DNA of 64,000 nucleotides, taken from contig JACPUU010000012.1 in assembly GCA_016192075.1 (NCBI GenBank), positions 496,001 through 560,000 of the forward strand, read 5' to 3'. Of this stretch, positions 18,492-26,439 are shown in pieces. The stretch comes from Bacteroidota bacterium (GTDB lineage Bacteria > Bacteroidota > Bacteroidia > Flavobacteriales_D > Crocinitomicaceae). Within the stretch, counting starts at the first letter, position 1, and each line of letters begins with the position of its first letter. The notes beneath the pieces were generated by a model that made no database searches, was not told the DNA's origin, and saw only the letters and a list, made by a program, of their open reading frames with translations. Position numbers and translations under genes: made by a program.

Positions 18492-18587
18492 CCAATCTTA
18501 TTTATCAGGGTACTGAACCAGCGTAACGGAGCAAAGAAGCCCTTTTCCTGCATCAAAGTCAGATAAATTCCGTTTTTAAACAGCCCC

Positions 18588-19619
18588 TCACTGATTTAAG
18601 CCACTTTTTCCGCCAGAAAGAAGTATGGCTATATTCCGCGTTTTTTCAAACTGACTCAGAATAATCATCAGTATAACGGTGATAGGCACACATAAAAACA
18701 TGCCGGCCACACCCCACAGAGCTCCCCAAAAGGTTAACGATAATATCACCACCAGCGGACTCAGATTCAGTTTTGTGCCAAGTACCTTGGGTTCTACAAA
18801 ATTCCCTATAACCAGTTCAATGCCTAACAACAGTGAAAATACCAAAACAGGTTCAAGGTACGAGCCAAATTGCAGCAGCGCAATCATCGACGGAAGAATA
18901 ACACCGATAAATGCACCAATGATTGGAATAAAATTGAACAAAAAAATCAGCAGGGCCCACAAGACTGCAAAATCAACGCCAATAAAAAGCATTACCAGGT
19001 AACTCAGAATACCTGCCAGCAAACACAAACTGGTTTTGACGGACACGTAGGAATGAATAGATTCATCAACCTGGCGGACAATGCTGAAAAAACGAACATA
19101 CTCTCCCCTGTCTTTAAAAATCAACTTTAGTTTAACTTCAAAAATCTGCTGCTCCAGCAACAAAAAAACAACATACAGTAAAACCAGGAAAAAGCTGGAT
19201 ACAAAGCCCAGGGAAGAATCTATGGCCCCGGCAAGCAGGCCCGGCAAATCAAATGACGATGTATAATCCACGTCCAGAAAATTCAGATCAAACGAAGATC
19301 CCAACTGTGATGTCAGCCTTACAAAATTGTTGTGATACCGGGGATATTGTGTTGTGAAAACCTCAAAGTTGGAAATTACCAGCTGGGTCAAAAATGTGGT
19401 GAGACCAATGAAGAGTATAAACGCAATGGCTAATTGCAATACCCGGGGCATTTCTTTTTTTCTGAACCGGATACGCCCAACCAGGTTAGCCAGTGAGTTA
19501 AGCAGGTACCACACCACCACTGCAACAACAAAGGGAATAATCAGGCTTTTGCCAACATATAAGCCAACCAGCACCAGGGCAATGATTATAAGTTGATTTG
19601 AAATGGAAGCCAATCGCAT
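18588..19619 (-). CDS. AI-2E family transporter (PerM/YdiK-like permease)
   Basis: 343 residues from the ATG at 19619 (MRLASISNQLII); the track start at 19667 adds a non-hydrophobic lead I consider spurious. It is a polytopic inner-membrane protein with about eight helices. The two-helix N-terminus is followed by a soluble segment, then the conserved C-terminal block (NFIPIIGAFIGVILPSMIAL, LVIGNFVEPKVLGTKLNLSP, FWGALWGVAGMFLCVPITV) diagnostic of the AI-2E transporter family. Members export AI-2 or act as Na+/H+ or small-molecule permeases, so the substrate cannot be assigned. Monocistronic; divergent from the Cys-rich lipoprotein. Confidence 0.93.
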   Translation of the reverse strand: MRLASISNQLIIIALVLVGLYVGKSLIIPFVVAVVVWYLLNSLANLVGRIRFRKKEMPRVLQLAIAFILFIGLTTFLTQLVISNFEVFTTQYPRYHNNFVRLTSQLGSSFDLNFLDVDYTSSFDLPGLLAGAIDSSLGFVSSFFLVLLYVVFLLLEQQIFEVKLKLIFKDRGEYVRFFSIVRQVDESIHSYVSVKTSLCLLAGILSYLVMLFIGVDFAVLWALLIFLFNFIPIIGAFIGVILPSMIALLQFGSYLEPVLVFSLLLGIELVIGNFVEPKVLGTKLNLSPLVVILSLTFWGALWGVAGMFLCVPITVILMIILSQFEKTRNIAILLSGGKSGLNQ

Positions 19620-19690
19620 GAACTGAATTTGTGCAGCTAAAGTAATCAAACCATGTGTACAGAGCAAATTGCTTCGATTCTTGTGCCCGG

Positions 19691-19720
19691 TTGGCTTTCT
19701 GAAAAAAAATAGTACCTTTA
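19691..19720 (+). promoter_or_regulatory. Candidate Bacteroidota-type promoter for the Cys-rich lipoprotein
   Basis: TTG (19691-19693), a spacer of exactly 19 bp, then TACCTTTA (19713-19720). One of the best matches in the window to TTG-N19-TAnnTTTG. The ATG follows 21 bp later. Confidence 0.5.
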
Positions 19721-19741
19721 CCCCTGTTAAACAGACAAATT

Positions 19742-20059
19742 ATGAAAAAATTATCCTTTTTAGTATTTTTTGGGTTAGGCCTTATACTAACCTCTTGCGG
19801 CGGACAATCAGAAGATGGAACCGCAACGGATTCTACAGCTACTGATACCACTTCAATGTGTTCACCGGAATGTGAAAAAGCATGTGGTGGTAAATGTGAT
19901 AAAGCAACCTGCGACAAACCATGCTGCAACAAAAAATGCGATAAATCAAACTGTGATACAACCAAATGTGATAAGTCAAAATGCGACAAAGACAGTGCTG
20001 ATGCGCACGGCTGTGAGCCGGGAGCATGTGAGCCTGGTGCTTGCGGCGGAGGCGAATAG
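19742..20059 (+). CDS. Cysteine-rich lipoprotein, possible metal-binding
   Basis: 105 residues with a clear lipobox (GLILTSC). After a Thr/Asp/Ser-rich linker, residues ~39-103 contain 14 cysteines spaced about every 4-6 residues, mostly in CDK or CxKxxC units (CDKATCDKPCCNKKC), ending in two CEPGA repeats. Such density without hydrophobic core residues suggests a metallothionein-like metal sink or a disulfide-rich surface peptide; I do not recognise a family. It has its own promoter and a strong terminator, so it is a separately controlled monocistronic unit. The reading frame is supported by codon use and the signal peptide. Confidence 0.85.
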   Translation: MKKLSFLVFFGLGLILTSCGGQSEDGTATDSTATDTTSMCSPECEKACGGKCDKATCDKPCCNKKCDKSNCDTTKCDKSKCDKDSADAHGCEPGACEPGACGGGE

Positions 20060-20081
20060 TCACTACTCATAAATTTTCAGG

Positions 20082-20117
20082 GCCCGATCCGTTCTTCGTG
20101 AACGTCGGGCTTTTTTT
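20082..20117 (+). terminator. Rho-independent terminator
   Basis: Outer stem GCCCGA / TCGGGC, inner stem CGTTC / GAACG with a 5-nt loop, then a run of seven T. It ends the transcript of the Cys-rich lipoprotein just before the AMP nucleosidase gene. Confidence 0.85.
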
Positions 20118-20133
20118 ATAACTTTATTTCACT

Positions 20134-20922
20134 ATGAATACAAAAGAAGAAATTGTAAATAACTGGTTACCCCGCTATACCGGATCAGGTTTGCAGGACT
20201 TTGGAGAATACATACTGCTCACCAATTTCAATAACTACCTTGAAATTTTTGCACAACGGTTTAATGTTGAAATCAAAGGCAGAGACAAGGCTATGCCAAA
20301 TGCAACAGCAAACGGTATTACCATGATCAACTTTACCATGGGCAGTGCCAATGCGGCAACCATTATGGACCTGTTGAGTGCCGTTAAACCCAAAGCCAGC
20401 TTGTTTTTAGGAAAATGTGGCGGACTTAAAAAGAAGACAGGTATCGGAGACCTGGTTTTACCCATTGCCGCCATTCGTGGGGAAGGAACATCGAATGATT
20501 ATTTTCCGGTAGAGGTGCCTGCCCTGCCAGCCTTTAACCTTCAACGGGCCGTTTCTACCACCATTCGTGAAGCAGGCAGAGATTACTGGACCGGTACTGT
20601 TTATACCACCAACCGCCGGGTGTGGGAACACGATGATAAATTCAAGGAATACCTGCGTAAAACCCGCGCCATGGCTATTGACATGGAAACCGCAACACTT
20701 TTCATTACCGGTTTTGCAAATAAAATTCCTACCGGGGCTTTGCTGCTGGTGTCTGATCAGCCCATGGTTCCAGACGGTGTTAAAACTGAAAAAAGTGATA
20801 AACTGGTAACAGAAAATTTTGTGAAAGAGCACGTAGAAATAGGTGTTAATTCGCTGCTTGAAATCAAGAATAACGGAACCTCTGTACGTCACCTCAAATT
20901 CCCCTACTCTGAAGAATTTTAG
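20134..20922 (+). CDS. amn: AMP nucleosidase (nucleoside phosphorylase fold)
   Basis: 262 residues of the PNP/UDP family, short type without the extra N-terminal domain of E. coli Amn; Bacteroidota AMP nucleosidases are usually about this length. Visible signatures are NFTMGSANAATIMDLL, LFLGKCGGLKKKTGIGDLVL (phosphate/ribose site region), the conserved AIDMETATLF (ribose-binding Met-Glu) and LLLVSDQPM with the catalytic Asp. Expected reaction: AMP + H2O to adenine + ribose 5-phosphate, in the cytoplasm, adjusting AMP levels. It starts after a terminator, with 5 bp between its stop and the histidine kinase start, so the two are probably cotranscribed. Confidence 0.9.
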   Translation: MNTKEEIVNNWLPRYTGSGLQDFGEYILLTNFNNYLEIFAQRFNVEIKGRDKAMPNATANGITMINFTMGSANAATIMDLLSAVKPKASLFLGKCGGLKKKTGIGDLVLPIAAIRGEGTSNDYFPVEVPALPAFNLQRAVSTTIREAGRDYWTGTVYTTNRRVWEHDDKFKEYLRKTRAMAIDMETATLFITGFANKIPTGALLLVSDQPMVPDGVKTEKSDKLVTENFVKEHVEIGVNSLLEIKNNGTSVRHLKFPYSEEF

Positions 20923-20927
20923 TTTGT

Positions 20928-22145
20928 ATGGGAATCTTTACACCAAAACACGCCTCGTTTGACTCGCACATAGAGCGCGCTAAGTTCTTAATGGTGTATC
21001 GGCTTACCCTGGCCTTTACGATTATATTTTTTGTTCTTTCCATTGTATTCTATAAGGTTGAGTTTTATGCATTGATCAGCTACCTGGCATCTTTTTCTAT
21101 TGCCCTGGGAGCATTGATTTACCTGCTTATTACCAAACGATATCAGCACCTTTTTCTGCTGTTTGCTGTTTTGGGGAGTATTATTGCCCAGTTTTCCTGC
21201 AATTTTTCCATGTCTACCACACATTATGTAGACTTTTTGTGGATGATGATTTGTGCCCTGCTTGCATTCACCGGTATGGGTAAACGCTGGGGGCTGGCAA
21301 TACTGGCCGTTAATACGGTTGGCATTGCATATTTTATTTTTGTACGCCTCAACCTGCACATTGAAATTATCAAACCGTTTTCATTTGTAGATTCGCTGGG
21401 GGCGTTTCTGGAACTGGTACTGGCCATTTTTGTACTATCCTACCTCATGTATCAGTTTATCTCATTCCAGAATTATTCTGAAGCTAAATTACGAAAAGCC
21501 AATTTTGACCTGGCCTATCAGAATAGCCTGATTACGGCTAAAAACAATGAAAATCTCACATTGATAAAAGAGATTCACCACCGCGTAAAAAACAACCTGC
21601 AAATTATTATATCACTGTTGCGTTTACAGCAAAGTGAAATTATTAATTCAGAGGCAAAGGCACATTTTACAGAGGCAATCAACCGGGTAATGGTTATGTC
21701 ATCCATTCACCAGCGTCTTTACAAAGAAAAAGAAGTGGCACGCATTGACCTGAAAGCGTATATGAATGACCTGGCAACTGATTTGAAAACCATTTTTCAG
21801 AATGAAAAAAGCATTGCCGTTCATATTGGAACCGATTACCGCGAAATTGATTTGAAAACCGTTGTTCCGTTAGGTCTTTTGCTGAATGAGCTTATTTCAA
21901 ACTCGTATAAGTATGCATTTCTGTCTAAACAAACAGGTGATATCCATATCCTGATTTCTGACGGAACCGATCAGTTTGAGCTGGTCTATTCAGATAACGG
22001 AACCTGGCAGGAGAAACCTTCAACCAACGGTGGATTTGGACTGGACCTGATCAACATTCTGGTGGAACAGCTGAACGGATCATTTGAATTTGAAACCAAT
22101 CAAAAAGGAACCCGGTATTATTTTACATTGAGTAAACTAGGCTAA
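20928..22145 (+). CDS. Membrane sensor histidine kinase (HisKA_2 type), orphan
   Basis: 405 residues. Residues ~20-185 form about six membrane helices, then a short coiled coil, then IKEIHHRVKNNLQIIISLLRLQ-type HisKA_2 dimerisation with the phospho-accepting His. The HATPase follows (LLLNELISNSYKYAF as N box; DNGTWQE as G1; GGFGLDLI as G2). Kinases of this class often feed a separate response regulator. None is encoded in the window. It sits between AMP nucleosidase (5 bp) and glycosylasparaginase (6 bp), so it could sense nutrient state for this operon, but the signal is unknown. Confidence 0.92.
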   Translation: MGIFTPKHASFDSHIERAKFLMVYRLTLAFTIIFFVLSIVFYKVEFYALISYLASFSIALGALIYLLITKRYQHLFLLFAVLGSIIAQFSCNFSMSTTHYVDFLWMMICALLAFTGMGKRWGLAILAVNTVGIAYFIFVRLNLHIEIIKPFSFVDSLGAFLELVLAIFVLSYLMYQFISFQNYSEAKLRKANFDLAYQNSLITAKNNENLTLIKEIHHRVKNNLQIIISLLRLQQSEIINSEAKAHFTEAINRVMVMSSIHQRLYKEKEVARIDLKAYMNDLATDLKTIFQNEKSIAVHIGTDYREIDLKTVVPLGLLLNELISNSYKYAFLSKQTGDIHILISDGTDQFELVYSDNGTWQEKPSTNGGFGLDLINILVEQLNGSFEFETNQKGTRYYFTLSKLG

Positions 22146-22151
22146 CTGCGT

Positions 22152-23144
22152 ATGAAAACAAGAAGGCAATTTATAAAACTATCAGCTATGGGAAGTGCTG
22201 CTATTATTGGCTCATCAGCATTTGCTGCAACTACTGAAAAAACACGCGCCAAATGGGTAAGGGAAGTGAACAAGCCCATTGTATTGTCAACCTGGAATCA
22301 TGGGTTAGACGCCAACAAAGCTGCCTGGAAAATACTGGAAACCGGCGGCAATGCGCTCGATGCGGTTGAACAGGGTGTGCGGGTAACTGAATCTGACTTT
22401 ACAAACCTGAGCGTTGGCTTAGGCGGATTGCCCGATCGTGACGGCAATACCACACTTGATGCCTGTATTATGAATCACCGAAATCAATGCGGTTCGGTTG
22501 GTTTTCTGCAGTATATTGAAAACCCCATTTCAGTTGCACGCAAAGTGATGGAAGATACACCTCACGTAATGCTTGTGGGCGACGGAGCGTTGGAATTTGC
22601 ACTTTCCAAAGGCTTTACCAAAAATGAATTCAAATCAGAAAAAGCGCAGGAGGCATGGAAAGAGTGGCTTAAAACGGCAGAATATCAACCCATTATTAAC
22701 CGTGAAAACCATGACACCATTGGCATGATTGCGCTGGATGCAGCCGGCAATTTGTCGGGTGCCTGCACCACATCAGGCCTTTCTTATAAAATGCGCGGCC
22801 GCCTGGGTGATTCCCCTATTATTGGCGCCGGTTTGTTTGTAGACAATGAAGTAGGTGCTGCCTGTGCTACCGGTTTGGGTGAGGCAGTCATTCGCATTGC
22901 GGGTTCATCCATTGTTGTGGAGTTAATGCGGCACGGGTACACCCCACAGGATGCCTGCAAAGAAGCCGTGGAAAGGCTCATCAAAAAACACGAAAACAAC
23001 GTGGAAAATCTGCAGGTTGGTTTTATTGCACTGAACAAGTACGGTGAATGGGGATGCTATTCTGTCTACTCTGGTTTCAACGTAGCACACCGTGATTCAA
23101 AAAATGAAAAACTGGTAGATGCTGCATTTAATCGTCCGTGGTAA
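22152..23144 (+). CDS. N4-(beta-N-acetylglucosaminyl)-L-asparaginase (glycosylasparaginase)
   Basis: 330 residues, Ntn-hydrolase fold. The N-terminus has a twin-arginine-type signal (KTRRQFIKLSAMGSAAIIG). The autoprocessing site and nucleophile are visible as HDTIGMIALD (Thr becomes N-terminal after cleavage), followed by GDSPIIGAGLFVDNEVGAAC (substrate-binding block). The N-terminal chain holds WNHG and the GNALDAVEQGVRV motif. Expected reaction: cleavage of the GlcNAc-Asn bond after glycan trimming, in the periplasm. It is followed directly by GH20, CutC and GH2 genes, which supports a role in N-glycan breakdown. A distant paralog (isoaspartyl peptidase) lies at 43471-44418. Confidence 0.93.
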   Translation: MKTRRQFIKLSAMGSAAIIGSSAFAATTEKTRAKWVREVNKPIVLSTWNHGLDANKAAWKILETGGNALDAVEQGVRVTESDFTNLSVGLGGLPDRDGNTTLDACIMNHRNQCGSVGFLQYIENPISVARKVMEDTPHVMLVGDGALEFALSKGFTKNEFKSEKAQEAWKEWLKTAEYQPIINRENHDTIGMIALDAAGNLSGACTTSGLSYKMRGRLGDSPIIGAGLFVDNEVGAACATGLGEAVIRIAGSSIVVELMRHGYTPQDACKEAVERLIKKHENNVENLQVGFIALNKYGEWGCYSVYSGFNVAHRDSKNEKLVDAAFNRPW

Positions 23145-23253
23145 GAATGAAAAATCAAAAACTTCAAACATTAAAATTTTACCACAAAATTCAAAATCAC
23201 GCATGCCGGTTTGTCAAACTAAAATAGCTCCAAAACCTCAAAGACAAAAGGAG

Positions 23254-25584
23254 ATGGGCCTTGGCCGTTTCTATAAAGAGCGACGTTCCATCCATTTTCT
23301 TTCTTCACTCCCACTCTTACTTTTACTCGCATTCTCACTCTGCAATTGTGGTGGTTCGTCAACCGCTGAAAAGGCAGAATACCAGCATGTCGATTCCCTG
23401 TTTTTAATTCCACAGCCCATTCACCTTGAAAAGCGTGAAGGTTCGTTCAAAATCAATTCAGAGACCTATCTTACCTATGCGAATGAACTTGTCAGTGAAG
23501 CAAGCTATTTCACAAAAATCATCGATTCGGCCTCAACCTTTTCACTCAGGCAAAACCCTGATACGAAAATCAACACAACTGAAATTGAACTGAAACTGGT
23601 GAATGATTTTCCGGCAGAATTACAGAACGGAGAAGCTTACAGGCTCATTATTTCACCTGAAAAAATGCAGATCACGGCTTTGACATCAACAGGCATTATA
23701 CGCGGCATTCAAACTGTCCGACAACTTTTTATACCTGCTTTTCACAGCGGTGAAAAACGTACAGCCTGGTTTTTGCCCTGTTTAAAAATTGAAGACAAAC
23801 CAGCCTTTGAGCACCGGGGTTTGTTGCTGGATGTCTGCCGTCATTTTTTTGAAAAAGAAGTCATTTTTAAATACATTGATGCCCTTGCTTTTTATAAAAT
23901 GAACATTCTGCATTTGCATTTGACAGAAGACCAGGGCTGGCGAATGCAAATAGACACGTATCCATTGCTTAATACAATTTCATCGTTCCGTACAGAAAAG
24001 GACGGAAACATTTACGGTGGTTTTTATACCAAAGAAGATTTGAAAGAAATTGTGGCTTATGCCTCAGAAAGGCACATTGTCGTTATTCCGGAAATTGAAT
24101 TGCCCGGTCACGCACAGGCTGCCCTTGCCGCTTATCCGCAGTATTCCTGCAACAGCGGACCAATAACCGTAGCAAACGACTGGGGTGTTTTCAAAGAAAT
24201 TTACTGCGCAGGCAATGACAGTACCTTCAAATTTCTGGAAGATGTTCTGACTGAAGTGATGGAAATTTTTCCGTCTGAATACATTCACATTGGCGGTGAT
24301 GAAGCCCCAAAATTCCGTTGGGAACATTGTGACAAATGCCAGAAACGCATGGCTGAAGAAGGACTTAAAGATGAACATGAACTGCAAAGTTATTTCATTC
24401 AGCGCATTGAAAAATTTCTGAATGCCAATGGACGAAAACTGATTGGCTGGGATGAAATTTTAGAAGGCGGCCTCTCTGAAAATGCAACCGTTCAAAGCTG
24501 GCGAGGCATGGATGGCGGACTCACTGCAGCGCAGCAGAAACATTATGTAATTATGTCGCCCACCAGTCATTGTTACCTGGATTATGGCCTTGATGCCATT
24601 GATCTGAAAAAAGTGTATTCGTTTAACCCGGTTCCTGAAAACCTGCAGCCCGAATTTTACAAATACATTTTAGGCGGAGAAGTGAATATGTGGACAGAGC
24701 ATGTGCCCGATGAAACCGACCTGGATGCCAAGGTATTTCCACGCCTGATTGCCCTGGCTGAAGTATTATGGTCAGGTCCTGATACAGCACGGTATGACAG
24801 CTTTTACAAACGCATTCAGGAACACTACCCTATTCTGAATTATTTTGGAATTAAATACGGCACAGAAACCGTACCGCTGAAAATTGAAACCTATGTTGAG
24901 GATCAGACAGCCTATATTTCAATCAACAAAAACCTTCCTGACCTGGAATTGAAATACCGCTATAGGTGTGAAGGTTGTGACACAAACCTGGTTGTTTACA
25001 AAGACCCCATACTCCTTGACAGGACAAGTGAGCTGGAGGTATATTGCTACAAAGACGGAAAGCAATACGGACCGGCCATTCACCAAAAATTAAGTGCACA
25101 CCTGGCACAGTTTTCTCAAGTTGACTACTATGGGCATTGGAACGATTGGTACCCTGCAGCAAGTGAAACGGCACTGATAGATGGAAAATTAGGCTCACTC
25201 AATTTCAGAGATGGAAACTGGCAGGGATTCTGGGGCAAGGATGCACATATTATCATAAACCTGGACAAAATCAGTACCATTTCAAGAGTTACTTTGCATT
25301 TCCTCGAATATTCAAATGCCTGGATTATGAATCCTAAATTAGTGTATGTTAATCTTGCTGATCTAACGTATGACGGAAACTGGTATAGTTTCCCCGGAAA
25401 AGCTGAATACAAGCAGTTGGAAACGAAAGACGGAATTTCAATTTCTGAAATAGTTTTTGAATTTGATGCCATTTCAACCAATGCCGTAAGCGTGGATATT
25501 TTCAACTATGGTAAACTGCCCGCCACTCACGAAGCTGCCGGACAAGACGCCTGGTTATTTATTGATGAAATTATCGTTGAATGA
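23254..25584 (+). CDS. Beta-N-acetylhexosaminidase, GH20, lipoprotein
   Basis: The track ORF starts at 23119, inside the upstream gene, with a ~45-residue polar lead. The ATG at 23254 (MGLGRFYKER) precedes a lipoprotein signal (LPLLLLLAFSLCNC) and gives 776 residues. Its AAGGAG is only 1 bp from the ATG, so the exact start is uncertain. Residues ~45-170 are the GH20b domain. The catalytic barrel holds HLHLTEDQGWRMQIDTYP and the Asp-Glu pair in HIGGDEAPKFRWEHC, plus GWDEILEGG and SWRGMDGG. The last ~150 residues (YYGHWNDWYPAASETALIDG) look like an F5/8 type C sugar-binding domain. Expected: release of terminal GlcNAc at the cell surface. ATGA overlap with cutC. Confidence 0.93.
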   Translation: MGLGRFYKERRSIHFLSSLPLLLLLAFSLCNCGGSSTAEKAEYQHVDSLFLIPQPIHLEKREGSFKINSETYLTYANELVSEASYFTKIIDSASTFSLRQNPDTKINTTEIELKLVNDFPAELQNGEAYRLIISPEKMQITALTSTGIIRGIQTVRQLFIPAFHSGEKRTAWFLPCLKIEDKPAFEHRGLLLDVCRHFFEKEVIFKYIDALAFYKMNILHLHLTEDQGWRMQIDTYPLLNTISSFRTEKDGNIYGGFYTKEDLKEIVAYASERHIVVIPEIELPGHAQAALAAYPQYSCNSGPITVANDWGVFKEIYCAGNDSTFKFLEDVLTEVMEIFPSEYIHIGGDEAPKFRWEHCDKCQKRMAEEGLKDEHELQSYFIQRIEKFLNANGRKLIGWDEILEGGLSENATVQSWRGMDGGLTAAQQKHYVIMSPTSHCYLDYGLDAIDLKKVYSFNPVPENLQPEFYKYILGGEVNMWTEHVPDETDLDAKVFPRLIALAEVLWSGPDTARYDSFYKRIQEHYPILNYFGIKYGTETVPLKIETYVEDQTAYISINKNLPDLELKYRYRCEGCDTNLVVYKDPILLDRTSELEVYCYKDGKQYGPAIHQKLSAHLAQFSQVDYYGHWNDWYPAASETALIDGKLGSLNFRDGNWQGFWGKDAHIIINLDKISTISRVTLHFLEYSNAWIMNPKLVYVNLADLTYDGNWYSFPGKAEYKQLETKDGISISEIVFEFDAISTNAVSVDIFNYGKLPATHEAAGQDAWLFIDEIIVE

Positions 25585-26285
25585 TTGATCTGGAAATCTG
25601 CGGAGACTCTTTTGAATCAGCCAAATCAGCAGCTGGTTTTGGATTTAAACGCATTGAATTGTGCGCCAATTTAACTGAAGGCGGAACGACGCCCAGCTTT
25701 GGCATGATACAAAAATGTGCATCACTGAAAAGCATGGAGGTACATGTCATGATCAGGCCGCGACCCGGATCATTTGTATGCGCAGAATCTGAACTGGATA
25801 TAATGGCCCGCGACATTGTTACCGCTGGTATTGCCGGTGCAAAAGGGGTTGTGTTTGGGTGCCTGACACCGGAAAATAAGCTGGACCTTTCCGCAACACT
25901 TTTTCTGGCTGAAATTGCACTGAAACAAAACCTGGAATTCACCTTTCACCGGGCCATTGACAGTACTCCTGATCCGCTGGAAACATTGGCTCACCTGCAC
26001 AACATGGGGTTTACACGCGTTTTGACATCAGGCGGAAAAAATACAGCAGCCGACGGAAAAGAATTGCTAAAAAAAATGGTTGATTTCAGCCTGAAAAACC
26101 CAATCCAGGTAATGGCCGGGGGCGGTGTAAATACAACAAACGCCAAACAACTGGCCGGCCTTGGTATTCACGCCTTACACTTTACCGCACGAAAAAAAAT
26201 CAATTCCAATCTACCAGCCGATATGGGGGATGATTACAGCGTGGATAAAGAAAAAATCAAGGCCATTTTAAACACACTTCAATAA
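25581..26285 (+). CDS. cutC: CutC family protein (TIM barrel)
   Basis: 234 residues with the CutC signatures: EICGDSFESAKSA, RIELCANLTEGGTTPSFG near the N-terminus, HVMIRPRPGSFVC, KGVVFGCL, FHRAID and LTSGGKNTAADG toward the C-terminus. CutC was named for copper homeostasis, but a metal role is not established for most members. Here translation is coupled by a 4-bp overlap to the GH20 gene, and beta-mannosidase and glycosylasparaginase flank the pair. The context therefore points to carbohydrate metabolism rather than copper. It has no signal peptide, so it is cytoplasmic. Confidence 0.93.
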   Translation: MIDLEICGDSFESAKSAAGFGFKRIELCANLTEGGTTPSFGMIQKCASLKSMEVHVMIRPRPGSFVCAESELDIMARDIVTAGIAGAKGVVFGCLTPENKLDLSATLFLAEIALKQNLEFTFHRAIDSTPDPLETLAHLHNMGFTRVLTSGGKNTAADGKELLKKMVDFSLKNPIQVMAGGGVNTTNAKQLAGLGIHALHFTARKKINSNLPADMGDDYSVDKEKIKAILNTLQ

Positions 26286-26289
26286 AGCT

Positions 26290-26320
26290 CGATGCAGGAA
26301 CAGTCATTTCGACTGCATCG
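26290..26320. repeat. Inverted repeat between cutC and beta-mannosidase
   Basis: CGATGCAG and CTGCATCG (8 bp each, perfect) flank about 15 nt containing GTCATTTCGA. There is no T-run, so it is not an obvious terminator. It may be another member of the dispersed palindromic repeats seen elsewhere in the window. Confidence 0.4.
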
Positions 26321-26439
26321 CTTGCGCTAAACACATCACCTATCTATTCTTCCAGAACACATAGCGCTGTTTCACCATCGTTCTGTTTTTTCTTCGTGTC
26401 TTTGTGCTGTTGTGGCAATAAATCCAGTACTTTAGAATC

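Noticed and set aside
23119-23253. N-terminal extension of GH20 in the ORF track
   Set aside because: The lead overlaps the glycosylasparaginase 3' end and is polar; the lipoprotein signal starts after the ATG at 23254.
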